DNA from: an uncultured bacterium
GTDB taxonomy: Bacteria > Cyanobacteriota > Vampirovibrionia > Obscuribacterales > Obscuribacteraceae
Length of the DNA: 41,954 nucleotides
Reading direction: 5' to 3'
Assembly (NCBI GenBank): GCA_913063055.1
Contig: CAJXZK010000010.1
Coordinates: 1-41,954 of the forward strand
Both the position numbers and the translations under genes were made by a program. This document shows, piece after piece, positions 41,641-41,954 of this stretch (position 1 is its first letter; each line of letters starts with the position of its first letter). The notes beneath the pieces were generated by a model. It was not told the DNA's origin and made no database searches. It was given only the letters and a program-made list of their open reading frames with translations.

Positions 41641-41954
41641 TGGACACCGCTTCTATCCGGCCGCGCTTCGCCCATGTAGCCAATCTTGCTGTTGCGCACG
41701 GTGTAACCGCCTGAATTAGTTTTGCTAATCGTCGTGGTGGTTTTGTCTGGTCTGTAGACTACTGTTGTTCCGTTTGTCTTGCGAACAAGGCGACCTTTGC
41801 TGCCATTGGGGTATTCAATTATAAAAGCGTGGCTCTCTGCACCATCCGGCAATATCACGGTGCCGTCAGCAAAGCCATCTTCGATGATATAGCTACCATC
41901 AGGAAAACGACGCAGGTAGCAGCTTGAGCCATCGACAAGGTTGAACTTTAAGAC
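41619..41954 (-). CDS. Repeat-rich protein, 5' part outside the window
   Basis: The frame is open from the window edge (41954) to TAA at 41619, giving 111 visible residues. They are built from short beta-hairpin-like units of about 16-22 residues ending in 'PDG' or 'PNG': 'YLRRFPDGSYIIEDG', 'VILPDGAESHAFIIEYPNG', 'TTVVYRPDKTTTTI'. This is the look of MORN- or YD-type strand repeats. No other domain is visible. A shorter start at 41858 (GTG) is not needed because the repeat pattern continues upstream. Confidence 0.55.
   Translation of the reverse strand, partial: VLKFNLVDGSSCYLRRFPDGSYIIEDGFADGTVILPDGAESHAFIIEYPNGSKGRLVRKTNGTTVVYRPDKTTTTISKTNSGGYTVRNSKIGYMGEARPDRSGVHYELGEW

Noticed and set aside
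1-41954. CRISPR arrays, insertion sequences, prophage or integrative element
   Set aside because: No regularly spaced repeats, transposase, integrase or phage structural genes were found on either strand.

Overview
This window is the left end of a contig from a Gram-negative bacterium. Bases 1-53 are not genomic: they match an Illumina Nextera i7 adapter with its index and transposase end, so real sequence starts at about base 54. I infer a non-photosynthetic relative of the Cyanobacteria, most likely Obscuribacterales/Vampirovibrionia ('Melainabacteria'), probably from a metagenome. The basis is near-balanced base composition by eye, TonB-type domains, Tat and Sec signals, a SmtA-like metallothionein, several receptor-like Ser/Thr kinases with leucine-rich repeats, many TPR proteins and a caspase-like protein. 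This placement is inference from gene content, not from a marker gene. No rRNA, tRNA, CRISPR array, transposase or phage gene was seen.

Layout. 54-8.1 kb: a cut TonB C-terminal domain, a CPBP membrane protease followed by an alpha/beta hydrolase, a decayed dienelactone-hydrolase gene, a methyltransferase, a second hydrolase-like gene, a small gene broken by one stop codon, an acidic protein with a metallothionein, a NIF/FCP1-type phosphatase and a TPR protein. 8.2-9.6 kb: a two-gene export operon (SecD-P1-like protein and SGNH hydrolase). 9.7-16 kb, minus strand: a run of small membrane protein, kinase B, ArsC-family protein, Tat-exported DUF1460 amidase-like protein and kinase A. 16.1-19.4 kb: two tandem paralogous TPR proteins. 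19.6-24.5 kb: caspase-family protein with two C-terminal repeats, then an overlapping YHYH/HupE pair and an unknown gene. 24.6-33.4 kb: a membrane protein, a large secreted arylsulfatase, an EF-hand protein, a LOG-domain fusion, a DJ-1/PfpI protein and an ADP-ribosylglycohydrolase. 33.4-42 kb: kinase C, coproheme decarboxylase (HemQ/ChdC) with a TolB-like propeller protein, an AIM24/M48 protease pair, a TonB-like membrane protein, a DUF2786 protein and a cut repeat protein at the right edge.

The main theme is signalling at the cell envelope. Three paralogous kinases share one design: two Cys-rich ribbons, a kinase domain, one membrane segment, a shared outer domain and leucine-rich repeats. 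One pair flanks a wall-amidase-like gene and a thioredoxin-fold gene in a tight run, and the third is followed after 25 bases by an ADP-ribosylglycohydrolase. The strongest gene-model corrections are: the ADP-ribosylglycohydrolase needs a non-AUG (AUC) start or carries a start-codon mutation; the gene at 4894-5286 is a full-length reading frame broken by one TAA; and the dienelactone-hydrolase remnant has at least one frameshift and an internal deletion.
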